Assembly (NCBI GenBank): GCA_020627425.1
Contig: JAHKXX010000157.1
Coordinates: 1 to 6,700 of the forward strand
Reading direction: 5' to 3'
Origin: a bacterium
GTDB lineage: Bacteria; Bacillota; Clostridia; Oscillospirales; Acutalibacteraceae
DNA length: 6,700 bases
Shown: one piece after another, positions 6,149-6,700 of the stretch
Layout: the number at the start of each line of letters is the position of its first letter
Position numbering within the stretch: the stretch's first letter is position 1
Notes under the pieces: generated by a model
What the model saw: only the letters and a program-made list of their open reading frames with translations
What the model was told of the DNA's origin: nothing
Databases searched by the model: none
Program-made: the position numbers and the translations under genes

Positions 6149-6161
6149 CACAAGCTTTTAT

Positions 6162-6700
6162 TCAATTGTGATCCTGAAGGGCATCAAAGCCTGTCTCGCC
6201 TGTCCTGATCTTTACAACGTCCTCTACGTCATAGATGAAGATCTTACCGTCTCCGATATGTCCGGTGTACAACGCCTTGACAGTTGTATCAACAACTGTC
6301 TTTACAGGTATCTTGCTGACAACAATATCTATTCTTATCTTCGGCAGAAGGTTCATCTCTACTGGCACACCTCTGTAGTATTCTGTGTTGCCCTTTTGAG
6401 TACCGCAGCCGAGTACCTGAGTTACAGTCATTCCAGTAATACCTATATCGGTTAGGGCTGTGTTCAGCTCTGTAAATTTGCTCTGACGTGTAACAATGCT
6501 GACGTTAGTGAGCTTAGGTTTGCTTTCGTCAGTTTTCTTTTCAAGAGGAGTAAGAAGGTTGACTTCAACAGACTTTTCAGGCGGTACTGAACCCTGTTCC
6601 TTTACCTTTCCGGTCAATACCTGCGGCACAGGCATAAAATCCGCATAGGAGCTTGAAAGTCCGTGTTCGGTAAGATCAAGTCCCTTGACTTCTTCATCTC
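6162..6700 (-). CDS. Ammonium transporter fused to a C-terminal PII signalling domain (3' part)
   Basis: The reading frame is open to the window edge, so the 178 visible codons are the C-terminal part of a longer protein. The first residues, DEEVKGLDLTEHGLSSSY, match the cytoplasmic C-terminal tail of Amt/AmtB ammonium channels. A linker of about 40 residues rich in Pro, Lys and Glu follows. A complete PII domain then runs from about 6515 to the stop: GITGMTVTQVLGCGTQKGNT, the T-loop, LLPKIRIDIVV, and the B-loop HIGDGKIFIYDV ending KIRTGE. Against E. coli GlnB, Gln39, Lys58, Lys90, Arg103 and the T-loop Arg47 that plugs AmtB in the GlnK complex are kept. Tyr51, the uridylylation site, is Val; Ser49 of cyanobacterial PII is Val; Arg38 is Thr. 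A separate PII gene is unlikely: no ribosome binding site precedes the internal ATG at 6635. The protein probably imports ammonium and gates itself by ATP/ADP/2-oxoglutarate sensing; that role is inferred. Confidence 0.92.
   Translation of the reverse strand, partial: DEEVKGLDLTEHGLSSSYADFMPVPQVLTGKVKEQGSVPPEKSVEVNLLTPLEKKTDESKPKLTNVSIVTRQSKFTELNTALTDIGITGMTVTQVLGCGTQKGNTEYYRGVPVEMNLLPKIRIDIVVSKIPVKTVVDTTVKALYTGHIGDGKIFIYDVEDVVKIRTGETGFDALQDHN

Noticed and set aside
6168..6455. Plus-strand open frame opposite the PII domain
   Set aside because: The opposite strand encodes a clear PII domain with conserved motifs. The plus-strand translation has no recognisable features.
6162..6635. A stand-alone PII gene starting at the ATG at 6635
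   Set aside because: The frame continues upstream into the conserved Amt tail, there is no ribosome binding site before this ATG, and the first 40 residues are linker rather than PII.

Overview
The window reads as ordinary chromosomal sequence from an anaerobic Gram-positive bacterium of the Clostridia. A Ruminococcus-like member of the Oscillospiraceae is my best guess, but the genus is an inference from gene content and base composition only. All seven recognisable genes lie on the minus strand, so transcription runs from high to low coordinates. Most starts have clear Shine-Dalgarno (SD) sequences about 7 nt upstream (AAGGAG, GGAGG, AGGAGGAGG). Two genes, ilvD and ecfA2, start with TTG. 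I see no rRNA, tRNA, CRISPR array, insertion sequence or phage gene.

Layout in order of transcription: (1) 6700-6162 is the 3' end of an ammonium transporter (Amt) gene fused in frame to a C-terminal PII (GlnB/GlnK-type) domain; it runs off the window edge. (2) 6161-5892 is about 270 bp without a gene, holding a series of inverted repeats and a plausible -10 box. (3) 5891-5292 encodes a cytidylate kinase-like protein. (4) A consensus sigma-A promoter (TTGACA, 17 bp, TATAAT) overlaps that gene's stop codon and drives ilvD (5207-3540), dihydroxy-acid dehydratase of branched-chain amino acid synthesis. (5) A strong hairpin with a T-run follows ilvD. (6) A tight cluster follows: a YwqG-like DUF1963 gene (3471-2713), an RlmI/RlmK-like SAM methyltransferase (2690-1830), ecfA1 (1820-966), ecfA2 (969-109) and the first 34 codons of ecfT (104-1).

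Functionally, the left third encodes the shared energizing module of an energy-coupling factor (ECF) vitamin importer: two ATPases plus the transmembrane coupler, with no substrate-binding S component in view. The centre is amino acid biosynthesis. The right end is ammonium uptake and nitrogen sensing in one polypeptide.

I do not see a convincing undescribed system. The points most worth a second look are the Amt-PII fusion, whose T-loop lacks the uridylylated tyrosine, and the structured intergenic region next to it.
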